Shown here: in pieces, positions 9,230 to 16,198 of the stretch | How the letters are laid out: each line of letters starts with the position of its first letter | Numbering within the stretch: the stretch's first letter is position 1 | NCBI RefSeq assembly: GCF_001280425.1 | Contig: NZ_LIUF01000003.1 | Span: 248,001 to 312,000, forward strand | Direction of reading: 5' to 3' | Source: Haloarcula rubripromontorii | GTDB taxonomy: Archaea; Halobacteriota; Halobacteria; Halobacteriales; Haloarculaceae | DNA: 64,000 nt | Notes under the pieces: generated by a model | The model's database searches: none | Told to the model about the DNA's origin: nothing | The model's input: only the letters and a program-made list of their open reading frames with translations | Position numbers and translations under genes: made by a program

Positions 9230-10368
9230 ATGGAGTTCGACGTTCCCGGCGAACACCGGATGATACGGGATTCGGTCCGTGAGTTCTGTGAGAATGAGAT
9301 CCAACCGATAGCGCAGGACATCGAGGACGAACACCGCTTCCCGGCCGAGATATTCGAAGCGCTCGGCAAACTGGACGTGATGGGTGTGCCGATCAGCGAG
9401 GAGTGGGGCGGACTCGGCGGGGATACGCTGATGTACGCGCTCGTGGCCGAGGAACTCGGCCGCGTCTCTGGGAGTATCGGACTCTCGTACGTGGCTCACA
9501 CGTCGCTCGGGAGTAAGCCGATAGAGCTGTTCGGCACGGACGCCCAGAAGGAGCGGTGGCTCCGGCCGCTTGCCACCGGCGAACAGCTCGGCGGGTGGGC
9601 GCTGACGGAACCAGGCAGCGGGAGCGACGCCAGCGACATGGACACGACGGCCGAGCGGGACGGCGACGAGTACGTCATCAACGGCACCAAGCAGTTCATC
9701 ACGAACGCCTCCGTCGCCGGGTCGATACTCGTCAAGGCTGTCACCGACCCCGAGGCCGGCTACGACGGCATCTCGACGTTCATCGTCGCCCCCGAGGACG
9801 ACGGCTGGGCGGTGACGACCGAGTGGGACAAAATGGGACTGAACGCCTCGCCGACCTGCGAACTCCAGTTCGACGACTGCCGGATTCCTGCGGACCGACT
9901 GCTCGGCGAGGAAGGGACGGCTGGACACAGACGCTGAAGACCCTCAACGGCGGGCGCATTTCTATCGCCGCGCTCTCGACTGGACTCGCACAGGGAGCCT
10001 TCGAGGCCGCGAAATCGTACGCCACCGAGCGAGAACAGTTCGACCGCCCCATCTCGACGTTCGACGCCGTCCGGGACAAGATAGTCGAGATGGACCGCAA
10101 AATCGAGCGTGCCCGCCTGTTGACCCACAAGGCTGCGACGATGTACGACCATGGGGAAGACGTAACGCGGCTCTCCTCGCTTGCGAAACTCGACGCCAGC
10201 GAAATCTGTCGAGAGGTCGCCGAAGACGCCGTGCAGGTGCTTGGCGGTTACGGCTACACGACGGACTTCGCCCCCCAGCGGTTCTACCGGGACGCGAAGC
10301 TCATGGAAATCGGGGAGGGCACGAGCGAGATACAGCGGATGGTACTCGGCCGGGAACTTGGCTTGTGA
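9230..10368 (+). pseudogene. Acyl-CoA dehydrogenase, split by a -1 frameshift
   Basis: Two overlapping frames together give one normal acyl-CoA dehydrogenase of about 379 residues. The first frame runs from the ATG at 9230 (MEFDVPGEHRMIRDSVREF) through the FAD/substrate signature ALTEPGSGSDASD to LLGEEG. There it derails and stops at 9937. The second frame resumes exactly with DGWTQTLKTLNGGRISIAA and continues through the catalytic-glutamate/FAD region (VLGGYGYTTDFAPQRFYRD) to the stop at 10368. One extra G in the GGG run at 9914-9916 would restore EEGDGWTQTLK. Everything else is intact, so the event is recent or a homopolymer sequencing error. If real, the product lacks the C-terminal catalytic domain. 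The other acyl-CoA dehydrogenase at the left edge is whole as far as visible. Confidence 0.88.
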
Positions 10369-10383
10369 CGCCGCCCGCGGCGC

Positions 10384-10800
10384 TCAGATGTCGGACGGGC
10401 TTTCTGGGACGACCGTGACCGGCACGTCGGCGGCGTCGATGACGGAAACCGCCGCGTCGCCGTCGCGGATTTTGCCAGCCAGCCCCTTCGGCTCATGGCC
10501 CATGACGATGTGTTGCACGTCCACGTCAGCCGCGAGTTCGAGCAGTTCGTTGCCGATCCGTGTGCCCGAACGCATTGCGGACCGACCGACGTGTTCGATA
10601 GCGACCGTTGCCACGACATTGGTGTCACGGAACCGGTCCCGCATCTCGTCCCGGAGTTGCATGGCCGTGCCGTCGGCGGTGTCTTCGTCGACGAGGTGGA
10701 CGACGTACAGTTCCTCACCGAGTCCGTCTGCGAGTCGAACCGCCGTATCAATGACTGCTGGAGAGACTGAATCGTTGGCAATTGCAACGAGAATGGTCAT
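10384..10800 (-). CDS. Universal stress protein (UspA family)
   Basis: A 138-residue single-domain USP beginning MTILVAIANDSVSPAV. The alpha/beta Rossmann-like layout is typical: first strand ILVAIAND, then a helix with the SAxAL-type region. Near the end is the nucleotide-binding stretch VDVQHIVMGHEPKGLAGKI followed by DAADVPVTVVPES. In ATP-binding members the motif is G-2x-G-9x-G-S/T; here the corresponding segment is MGHEPKGLAGKIRDGDAAVSV, a partial match, so ATP binding is uncertain. The role is usually a stress or energy-state adaptor. It is co-directional with, and 55 bases downstream of, rtcB. Confidence 0.87.
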   Translation of the reverse strand: MTILVAIANDSVSPAVIDTAVRLADGLGEELYVVHLVDEDTADGTAMQLRDEMRDRFRDTNVVATVAIEHVGRSAMRSGTRIGNELLELAADVDVQHIVMGHEPKGLAGKIRDGDAAVSVIDAADVPVTVVPESPSDI

Positions 10801-10855
10801 ACAGGACCCACGGCCTTCGTGTCCAAATCACTTTCTGCCAGACTAACAGGTTCGC

Positions 10856-12328
10856 TTACTCTGTCGCCTTCAGATTGTGGACGGCGTCGATGTACTCGAC
10901 GACCTCGGCGGTTGGCTGGATGGCCGAGAGAATCGCGTCGGCGTCCTTGTACGCCATCGGCGCTTCGTCCCGGACGCCTTCGATGACGGACTCCGAGTAG
11001 ATGCCGTCCATCGCCGCGGCGAACTCGTCCATGTCGACCTCGCTGTGGGCCTGTCGACGGCTCATCACGCGACCCGCGCCGTGTGGCGCTGTCTGGTGGT
11101 ACGCATCGTTACCCTTCCCGCGTGCGATAATCGACCCATCGGCCATGTTGAACGGGACCAGCAGCCGCTGGCCGTCGCGGGCCGGGGTCGCCCCCTTGCG
11201 GATGGTGAGGTCGCGGAAGTCGATGTAGTTGTGAATCGACTGGAAGCGGTCGACGGGGTCGATACCCAGCGCGTCACAGACGGCGTCGCTCATCAGCTCG
11301 CGGTTCCAGCGGGCGTACTGCTGGGCGAACAGCATATCGACGAGGTAGCCGTGGGCTTCGCGGCCTTCGAGCCAATCGAGGTCCGTGTTTCGGTCCTCGT
11401 CGTCGCTGCTGTGAATCGCGTCCTGTACCTGCCCGAGCGCGTCGAAGGCGTCCTCGATTTCGGAGCCGTCGAGTTCCCGGCGCAGGCGCTCCTTCCGGAT
11501 GTAGGACTCGCCCATGCCGCCGGTGACCCAGGCGTAGAGATCCCGGGATTCGACGGTGTCCGGGTCGAACTTCAGGTATTCGACGTACTCCTCGGGAATC
11601 TGCTCGCGGATCTCGCCGATGGTCCGGCGGTCTGTCGCCGTCGACTGCCAGTATTCGGCGACGGACTTGCCCAGATAGCGGGAGCCGCTGTGGATGACCA
11701 GCCAGTAGTCGCCCGATTCGCGTGCCTGTCCGAACTCGATAAAGTGATTCCCGCCGCCCAGCGTCCCCGCGCTCTTGATGATATACCCCATGCCCTGGCG
11801 CTGGTCTGCCAGCACGCGGTCACACAGCGACTCGAAGTACTCCTCGTCGTAGCCGTCGAAGTCGAACTCCACGGGGTCGATATGTTCGCCGAACCGCTCC
11901 GCGTAGGCCGCATCGAACTGCTCGAAGACGCGGTTAGCCCGCTCGAACGGGAACTCCTCGACGAAGTGGACGGCGTCGTCGTAGTCGTGAACGTTTCGCC
12001 CCATCGGAACCGCCTCGCGGACGCGCCGCTCGCGCTCTTCGTCTTCCAGCGGGAGGTCCGGTCCGAGATTCGTCGCGGCCATTCCACAGCCAACGTCGAC
12101 GCCGACGATGTTCGGGACGACACGGTCGCCCAGCGGCATGGTGAAGCCGATAGGTGCGCCGGCTCCCCAGTGCGTGTCCGGCATGATCCGCACCGGTTCA
12201 GTGAACGCCGGGTGGTCGATGAGCGTCTCGATCTGCTCCCGACACCCGCTCTCGACGAGCGATTCGTCGTCGACCATCACTCGCGCCGTTGTGTGTTTGC
12301 CCGTCAGTTCGAGTACCATTGGTGTCAT
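10856..12328 (-). CDS. rtcB: RtcB RNA ligase
   Basis: A 490-residue RtcB, the GTP- and Mn-dependent ligase that joins 2',3'-cyclic-phosphate and 5'-OH ends of tRNA exons after intron removal, and also repairs RNA. Metal and guanylate site motifs are present in order: DVGCGMAATNLG near residue 98, GGGNHFIEFG near 190, HSGSRYLGKS near 215, and PHGAGRVMSRRQAHSEV near 420, which holds the His that becomes guanylylated. The length agrees with archaeal RtcB (about 480). The first ATG (12328) and the fourth codon Met (12319) are both possible starts. No gene for the activator archease is adjacent. A T-arm-like sequence lies in the leader just upstream (see regulatory entry). Confidence 0.96.
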   Translation of the reverse strand: MTPMVLELTGKHTTARVMVDDESLVESGCREQIETLIDHPAFTEPVRIMPDTHWGAGAPIGFTMPLGDRVVPNIVGVDVGCGMAATNLGPDLPLEDEERERRVREAVPMGRNVHDYDDAVHFVEEFPFERANRVFEQFDAAYAERFGEHIDPVEFDFDGYDEEYFESLCDRVLADQRQGMGYIIKSAGTLGGGNHFIEFGQARESGDYWLVIHSGSRYLGKSVAEYWQSTATDRRTIGEIREQIPEEYVEYLKFDPDTVESRDLYAWVTGGMGESYIRKERLRRELDGSEIEDAFDALGQVQDAIHSSDDEDRNTDLDWLEGREAHGYLVDMLFAQQYARWNRELMSDAVCDALGIDPVDRFQSIHNYIDFRDLTIRKGATPARDGQRLLVPFNMADGSIIARGKGNDAYHQTAPHGAGRVMSRRQAHSEVDMDEFAAAMDGIYSESVIEGVRDEAPMAYKDADAILSAIQPTAEVVEYIDAVHNLKATE

Positions 12329-12336
12329 AGCGTAAT

Positions 12337-12361
12337 TGCATCGAGGGTTTGAACCTCACGG
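12337..12361 (-). promoter_or_regulatory. tRNA T-arm-like element in rtcB leader
   Basis: On the minus strand, within the 35 bases before rtcB, TGAGG-TTCAAAC-CCTCG forms a 5-bp stem (one G.U) closing a seven-base loop identical to the tRNA T-loop consensus TTCRANY. No matching acceptor 5' strand, D-arm or anticodon arm is found, so it is not a full tRNA gene. It may be a chance match, a tRNA remnant or a regulatory mimic recognised by the RNA-binding product. Confidence 0.3.
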
Positions 12362-12496
12362 TGGCCCGGGACCAGTTGGCACTCCACCGAATAGTACATA
12401 AAAACCCATGACCGAACGGGTGGATACACACTCAATCGCTGATATTTCCCTTCTCGAACCCTGAAAGCGGTTTTCAGTTGATGGGAGCGCTCTCCT

Positions 12497-12538
12497 GTTT
12501 ATATGCTCCTTGCCCGCTCAGGTATACATGTGAGGTGA
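12497..12538 (+). promoter_or_regulatory. TATA box and Shine-Dalgarno for the DoxX gene
   Basis: TTTATATGC at 12497-12505 is a good archaeal TATA box, and GAGGTGA at 12532-12538 is a strong Shine-Dalgarno five bases before the ATG at 12544. The SD supports that start over the in-frame ATG at 12478. Confidence 0.6.
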
Positions 12539-12543
12539 CACAG

Positions 12544-13068
12544 ATGTCCTATCAAGCGGCGAACCCCTTGGCAGACGAGTTCGAGTTCGAGCTCGGCGGG
12601 GCCTGGACCGCGTACTGGCTGGCGTTCCTGCGTGTCGTAACCGGCTGGTGGTTCTTCCACGCAGGCGTAACGAAGCTCATCGAGGACGGGCTGGCCTACA
12701 CCTACGGGCCGGCGTACCTCAAACAGATGACTGGCACGGCGCTCGGTCCAATCCCTGTGCTGATGGGCGAACACCTGGGCTGGCTCATTCAGGCGATGGT
12801 CCCGCTGGGCGAGACGCTCATCGGGCTCGGACTGATGGTCGGCGCGCTGGTCCGGCTCGCATCCGTGTTCGGGGTCTTCTTCATGGCACTGTTCTGGATC
12901 GGCAACGCGAGCTTCGGCCACGGACTGGTCAACAGCGACTTCATGGGCCTGCTGCTGTTCATGACGATGATCGTGCTGGCCACCGGCCGCTACTACGGCC
13001 TCGACGCGGTCATCGAGAAGACCAAACTGGTCAAACGACACCCGAAACTCCGGTACCTGCTCGGTTAA
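12544..13068 (+). CDS. DoxX-family membrane protein
   Basis: A 174-residue membrane protein starting at the SD-led ATG at 12544 (MSYQAANPLADEFEFELGG). Four transmembrane helices are visible: AYWLAFLRVVTGWWFFHAGV, then the region around WLIQAMVPLGETLIGLGLMV, then LASVFGVFFMALFWIGN, then DFMGLLLFMTMIVLATG. The R-x-x-x-G-x-x-F-x-x-A-G-x-x-K pattern in the first helix and the conserved GE in the second are those of DoxX/DoxD proteins. Relatives include the DoxD subunit of thiosulfate:quinone oxidoreductase and other redox-linked membrane proteins, but the activity here is not shown. It forms an operon with the small membrane gene 14 bases downstream, whose ribosome-binding site is almost the same sequence. 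Confidence 0.85.
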   Translation: MSYQAANPLADEFEFELGGAWTAYWLAFLRVVTGWWFFHAGVTKLIEDGLAYTYGPAYLKQMTGTALGPIPVLMGEHLGWLIQAMVPLGETLIGLGLMVGALVRLASVFGVFFMALFWIGNASFGHGLVNSDFMGLLLFMTMIVLATGRYYGLDAVIEKTKLVKRHPKLRYLLG

Positions 13069-13082
13069 CGAGGTGACACACA

Positions 13083-13379
13083 ATGCAACAACACACCACC
13101 GTCATCGACAAAGCGGCGATGGCACTCAGCGGCGGACTGATGCTGCTGGGCGTCGTCGTCCTCGGTCTCGTGGAGATACTGGCGGGTAAGCCCTACAGCG
13201 CGGCACCGCTGACGAACGACGCGGGCGAGATCATCGCGACGCCGATGATCGATCCGACGCTCCGGACCGGGCTGGTCCTGGCCGGCATCCTGGTCCTGGC
13301 CCTGTACGGGCTCTACAAGCTCGTCGCCCCAATGAAAGAGGGGCCGGCCACGACACAGCAAGACGTAACGGCGGACTGA
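13083..13379 (+). CDS. Small two-helix membrane protein, DoxX partner
   Basis: A 98-residue protein with two hydrophobic helices (ALSGGLMLLGVVVLGLVEIL and TGLVLAGILVLALYGLYKLV) joined by a polar loop of about 30 residues. The Shine-Dalgarno GAGGTGACACACA precedes its ATG, and the gene follows the DoxX gene by 14 bases, so the two are co-transcribed and may form a complex. In thiosulfate:quinone oxidoreductase DoxD works with DoxA; this protein is of suitable size, but I do not recognise it as DoxA. No catalytic residues stand out. Confidence 0.75.
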   Translation: MQQHTTVIDKAAMALSGGLMLLGVVVLGLVEILAGKPYSAAPLTNDAGEIIATPMIDPTLRTGLVLAGILVLALYGLYKLVAPMKEGPATTQQDVTAD

Positions 13380-13530
13380 GCAATTGTCGTTTTCGCTGTT
13401 GTGACTCGATACGTCGCCTCTGTCGACAGAAGTGTTAATGGGTGCCGTTCCACCCCACCAAGTCCCCACTGACAATGTATTTACTGTGACCATATTAATC
13501 AAGTGGGGTAGTTTCGTATTCTGATAGAGC

Positions 13531-13557
13531 CCACCACAACGCTCATTTCTGTGGTGG
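13531..13557 (+). promoter_or_regulatory. Hairpin immediately before a start codon
   Basis: CCACCACA and TGTGGTGG form a perfect 8-bp stem with an 11-base loop, ending seven bases before the ATG at 13565. The 3' arm occupies the place of a Shine-Dalgarno, so if it lies in the transcript it could limit translation. A TATA-like CATATTAAT sits at about 13492-13500. Confidence 0.4.
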
Positions 13558-13564
13558 TGTTGAA

Positions 13565-14248
13565 ATGTATATGCCTTCGCTGGTGGTTCACTACGCCTTC
13601 GTGGGGTTACTCGCTGCAACGCTGCTTGGCGCTGCATTCGATAAGCGGTCGCTGCTTCTGTCGATACTCGTCGTCACGTTCCCCGACGTGGACGCGTTTA
13701 TCGGGCTCTACTGGCAGGCCGGCCACCGGGCCGCGACGACGAACCTCGTTATCCCGGCGGTGCTAGCGCTGCTTATCGGAGTCGACCTGTACGTGCGTGA
13801 CGAATCGTATATCAGGGGCCGCTGGGGAGCCTACGGTGTTCGGGTCAGTTGGTTCTGTGTCGTGGTGTACGTGGTGGGGCACGTCCTGCTGGACCTGATT
13901 ACGGGCGGTGCAAACCTCTTCTGGCCGCTATACGACCAGTTCTATCAGCTCAGTGGTCACCTAGAACTGTCGAGCCGGCGCGGCATCGTCCAGACGTTCG
14001 TCGAACTCCCGGAACCACGCGCTGAGACGACGGGCGGCAGCGGCGGGTCGACCACGCAGTCGATGGGCAATTCCAGCGAGGTCCAGATGAGCACCGGCAT
14101 CAACCCCAACCCGGGACAGCCGGAACCCGAAACCGTCGACCGCGTGTTCCCCATCGCCCGGAGCGGCTGGGAGCTGGTCATCCTCGTTGTCGGGACGCTC
14201 GCCACCGCCGCTCGTCTCCGCTTCGGCCACGACCTCCCGGACGAGTGA
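13565..14248 (+). CDS. Membrane-bound metal-dependent hydrolase (YdjM/DUF457-like)
   Basis: A 227-residue membrane protein starting MYMPSLVVHYAFVG. The His in the first helix, the FPDVDAFIG motif near residues 39-47 and a third conserved H-x-L-L-D segment (VVGHVLLDLITGG) match the metal-dependent hydrolase family typified by YdjM. That family has four or more helices and is thought to hydrolyse lipids or similar substrates in the membrane. A hydrophilic loop of about 70 residues rich in Gly, Ser, Thr and Pro lies before the last helix and is unlike the bacterial members. The PssA-type gene follows 72 bases later on the same strand, which weakly suggests a lipid-related role. Confidence 0.75.
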   Translation: MYMPSLVVHYAFVGLLAATLLGAAFDKRSLLLSILVVTFPDVDAFIGLYWQAGHRAATTNLVIPAVLALLIGVDLYVRDESYIRGRWGAYGVRVSWFCVVVYVVGHVLLDLITGGANLFWPLYDQFYQLSGHLELSSRRGIVQTFVELPEPRAETTGGSGGSTTQSMGNSSEVQMSTGINPNPGQPEPETVDRVFPIARSGWELVILVVGTLATAARLRFGHDLPDE

Positions 14249-14320
14249 TGGAGCGCCGGTCGGCACCGAGGCGCGTTCGCTTTCGAGTCCTTCATATACG
14301 CCGTGGCCAACCGGGGAACC

Positions 14321-15007
14321 ATGGGCTTCGAGGTACGCCGACGACTCAGTGTCGCCGACACGGTGACGTTGTTCAACGCCGTCGTCGGGTTCGTCGCCGG
14401 AGCCATCGCCTTTACCGACCCGCAGCTGGCCGCTCGCCTCATTCTGCTGGCGGTCATCGCCGACGCAATCGACGGCATCGTCGCCCGGAACGGCGACAGT
14501 TCGGCGGTCGGCCCGCTGCTAGACTCCGTGACCGACGTGGTTTCGTTCGGTGCGACGCCGAGCCTCTTTCTCTACGTGCTGTTGACAGACGCCTACGGCG
14601 GTATCGAGGTCGCACATCCGGCCGTGTTCGTCGCTCTCGCGTTGCTCGCATCCGCGTACGTCGTCTGTTCTATCGTCCGGACCGCGTTCTATTCGACGTA
14701 CTTCGATTCTCCCGACCAGCGGCCGGGTATGCCGAACACGCTCGGAAGTATCATCATCGCGACGGCGTATCTGAGCGGTATCACGAACCCGCTCGTGTTG
14801 AGTATCGGCGCGCTCGCGCTCTCGCTTGCGATGATCGCGCCCTTCGACTACCCGAAGCCGGGGCCGAAACACGCCATCCCGATGGGTGTCGTGCAGGCGG
14901 TCGCCGTCGTTGCGCCGACCGCGTTCTTCCGGGCCGGGCCACGAGCGATGCTGGCTATCGCCCTGCTGTTTTTCGCGCTTGGCCCATGGGTCTACCCCGG
15001 CGAGTAG
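14321..15007 (+). CDS. pssA: CDP-alcohol phosphatidyltransferase, archaetidylserine synthase type
   Basis: A 228-residue integral membrane enzyme; I start at the ATG at 14321 (MGFEVRRRLSVADTVTLFN), since the GTG at 14303 adds six residues with no support. The diagnostic motif D-x2-D-G-x2-A-R-x8-G-x3-D-x3-D is present as DAIDGIVAR followed by GPLLDSVTD (residues 54-77). Around it are six to eight transmembrane helices. The enzyme would join CDP-archaeol to serine, giving archaetidylserine. In Haloferax the PssA/PssD pair is required for archaeosortase-dependent lipid anchoring of surface proteins. Archaetidylglycerol- or inositol-phosphate synthase is the alternative; the close match to the PssA type is my recollection. 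Confidence 0.85.
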   Translation: MGFEVRRRLSVADTVTLFNAVVGFVAGAIAFTDPQLAARLILLAVIADAIDGIVARNGDSSAVGPLLDSVTDVVSFGATPSLFLYVLLTDAYGGIEVAHPAVFVALALLASAYVVCSIVRTAFYSTYFDSPDQRPGMPNTLGSIIIATAYLSGITNPLVLSIGALALSLAMIAPFDYPKPGPKHAIPMGVVQAVAVVAPTAFFRAGPRAMLAIALLFFALGPWVYPGE

Positions 15008-15028
15008 CCTTCGCCGGTCGCACGCCGC

Positions 15029-15805
15029 TCAGACTGTGTCTTCAACGAACTCCTGCAGAATGTCGTTGAACACCTCGGCCTGTTCGACCATCGCAAGGTG
15101 CGCAGCGTCGGGGACGAACGATACCTCTCCGTCGGGGACCTCGCGGGCCAGTGTTTCGTGATACGCACGCGGGGTCAGTTTGTCGTGTTCGCCACAGACG
15201 GTCAGCACGGGGACGTCAATCTCGCCGAGTCGGGCGCGCACGTCGAAGCCATGACAGGTCATGAAATCGCGGCGGGTCACTGTCTGCCCGACTGCCTCCA
15301 TCTGCTCGCGCGAGCGGGACGCGGCTTCGTGGTCAGGGTCGTGAAACAGGCGGTCCCGTTCGTGCAGGAACTCAACGGCTCGGTCCCAGTCGGCTTCGAG
15401 CCACTCCTGTAGCCCTTCGAACACCGGGAGTTCAGGGCCGGTTCCAAGCAGCACCAGCGCTTCGGGCGTCCAGTCCCGCTCCAGTGCGACCCACTGGGCG
15501 ACAGCGCCACCCAGCGAATTGCCGACCAGTACGTCTGCGTCCGTCTCCCGCCCCACAGCGACCACATCGTCTGCGTAGGCGTCGAGTGTTGTGGGTCCGG
15601 CCTCGGTGGCGATCTCGTCGGAGTCACCGTGCCCTGACAGGTCCAGTGCGACGGCGGGGTGGGTCGGTCCGGATGGGGCGTACTGCCGGCCCCAGACTCG
15701 GTGTGTCGCGCCGCTACCGTGGACATACAGCGCTGTCGGTCCTGTATCAGCAGACTGCGCCTGTCTGTACGCCGTGACTCGCCCATCGTGGTTGACCCAG
15801 TTCAT
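15029..15805 (-). CDS. Alpha/beta-hydrolase fold protein
   Basis: A 258-residue hydrolase starting at the ATG at 15805 (MNWVNHDGRVTAYRQA); the upstream 24 in-frame residues look non-coding. The oxyanion motif is LYVHGSGATHRVWG, the nucleophile elbow is LVGNSLGGAVAQW with Ser near residue 98, the acid is in LTVCGEHDKLTP and the catalytic His is in DAAHLAMVEQ. This is a complete triad. The substrate is unknown: esterases, haloperoxidase-like enzymes and the menaquinone enzyme MenH share this layout. It is divergent from the CDC48 operon. Confidence 0.85.
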   Translation of the reverse strand: MNWVNHDGRVTAYRQAQSADTGPTALYVHGSGATHRVWGRQYAPSGPTHPAVALDLSGHGDSDEIATEAGPTTLDAYADDVVAVGRETDADVLVGNSLGGAVAQWVALERDWTPEALVLLGTGPELPVFEGLQEWLEADWDRAVEFLHERDRLFHDPDHEAASRSREQMEAVGQTVTRRDFMTCHGFDVRARLGEIDVPVLTVCGEHDKLTPRAYHETLAREVPDGEVSFVPDAAHLAMVEQAEVFNDILQEFVEDTV

Positions 15806-15919
15806 GCGACACCGTTCGGAAGCGGTGTGGATAAAAGATTGGCGCGCCCAGAATTGGTGTGAACCGCATTCAAGCAACTCACGAATTTTTCCTGCCGTAT
15901 GGCGTATTTTTGCGATGGG

Positions 15920-15930
15920 TTTATATACTT
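15920..15930 (+). promoter_or_regulatory. TATA box of the DUF7127-cdc48 operon
   Basis: TTTATATACTT is centred about 28 bases before the ATG at 15953, with a purine-rich BRE-like GCGATGGG directly upstream. The spacing predicts a transcript that begins at or next to the start codon, i.e. leaderless. Confidence 0.65.
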
Positions 15931-15952
15931 ATCATGCTTACTTTGGGTTAGC

Positions 15953-16198
15953 ATGACTTCAGAACAGCAGTTGTTCGACGAGACGCCCCTCCGCCGATTC
16001 GAGTACGACGACAGCGTCGTGTTCGCGGCGGACGTGGGACCGGCTGCCGACGCGAGTGTCGATGTGGTCGACGGGACCGTCATCGTCGTCGCGGACGGCC
16101 ACCAGTACGAACAGGAACTCCCCGGTGACGACGCACGAGCGTTTATCAATCACGGGGTTCTCACTATCGAACTGTCAGAGAACGAGGGAGATTACTGA
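15953..16198 (+). CDS. Small acidic protein co-translated with CDC48 (DUF7127-like)
   Basis: An 81-residue acidic protein ([20 protein letters not shown]). The pattern of short beta strands ([32 protein letters not shown], and a final HGVLTIEL) resembles the Hsp20/p23-like beta sandwich. I recall this family being placed directly ahead of CDC48 in haloarchaea under the name DUF7127; this was not searched. Its stop codon TGA shares its last base with the ATG of cdc48, so the two are translationally coupled. A role as a CDC48 cofactor or substrate adaptor is inference from this coupling. Confidence 0.82.
   Translation: MTSEQQLFDETPLRRFEYDDSVVFAADVGPAADASVDVVDGTVIVVADGHQYEQELPGDDARAFINHGVLTIELSENEGDY

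Noticed and set aside
10877..12352. 491-codon open frame opposite rtcB
   Set aside because: It covers the whole of rtcB in antisense and has a composition typical of shadow frames (Val, Asp, Arg rich without motif).
12337..12361. Complete tRNA gene upstream of rtcB
   Set aside because: Only a T-arm can be formed; no acceptor complement, D-arm or anticodon arm is found within 100 bases.
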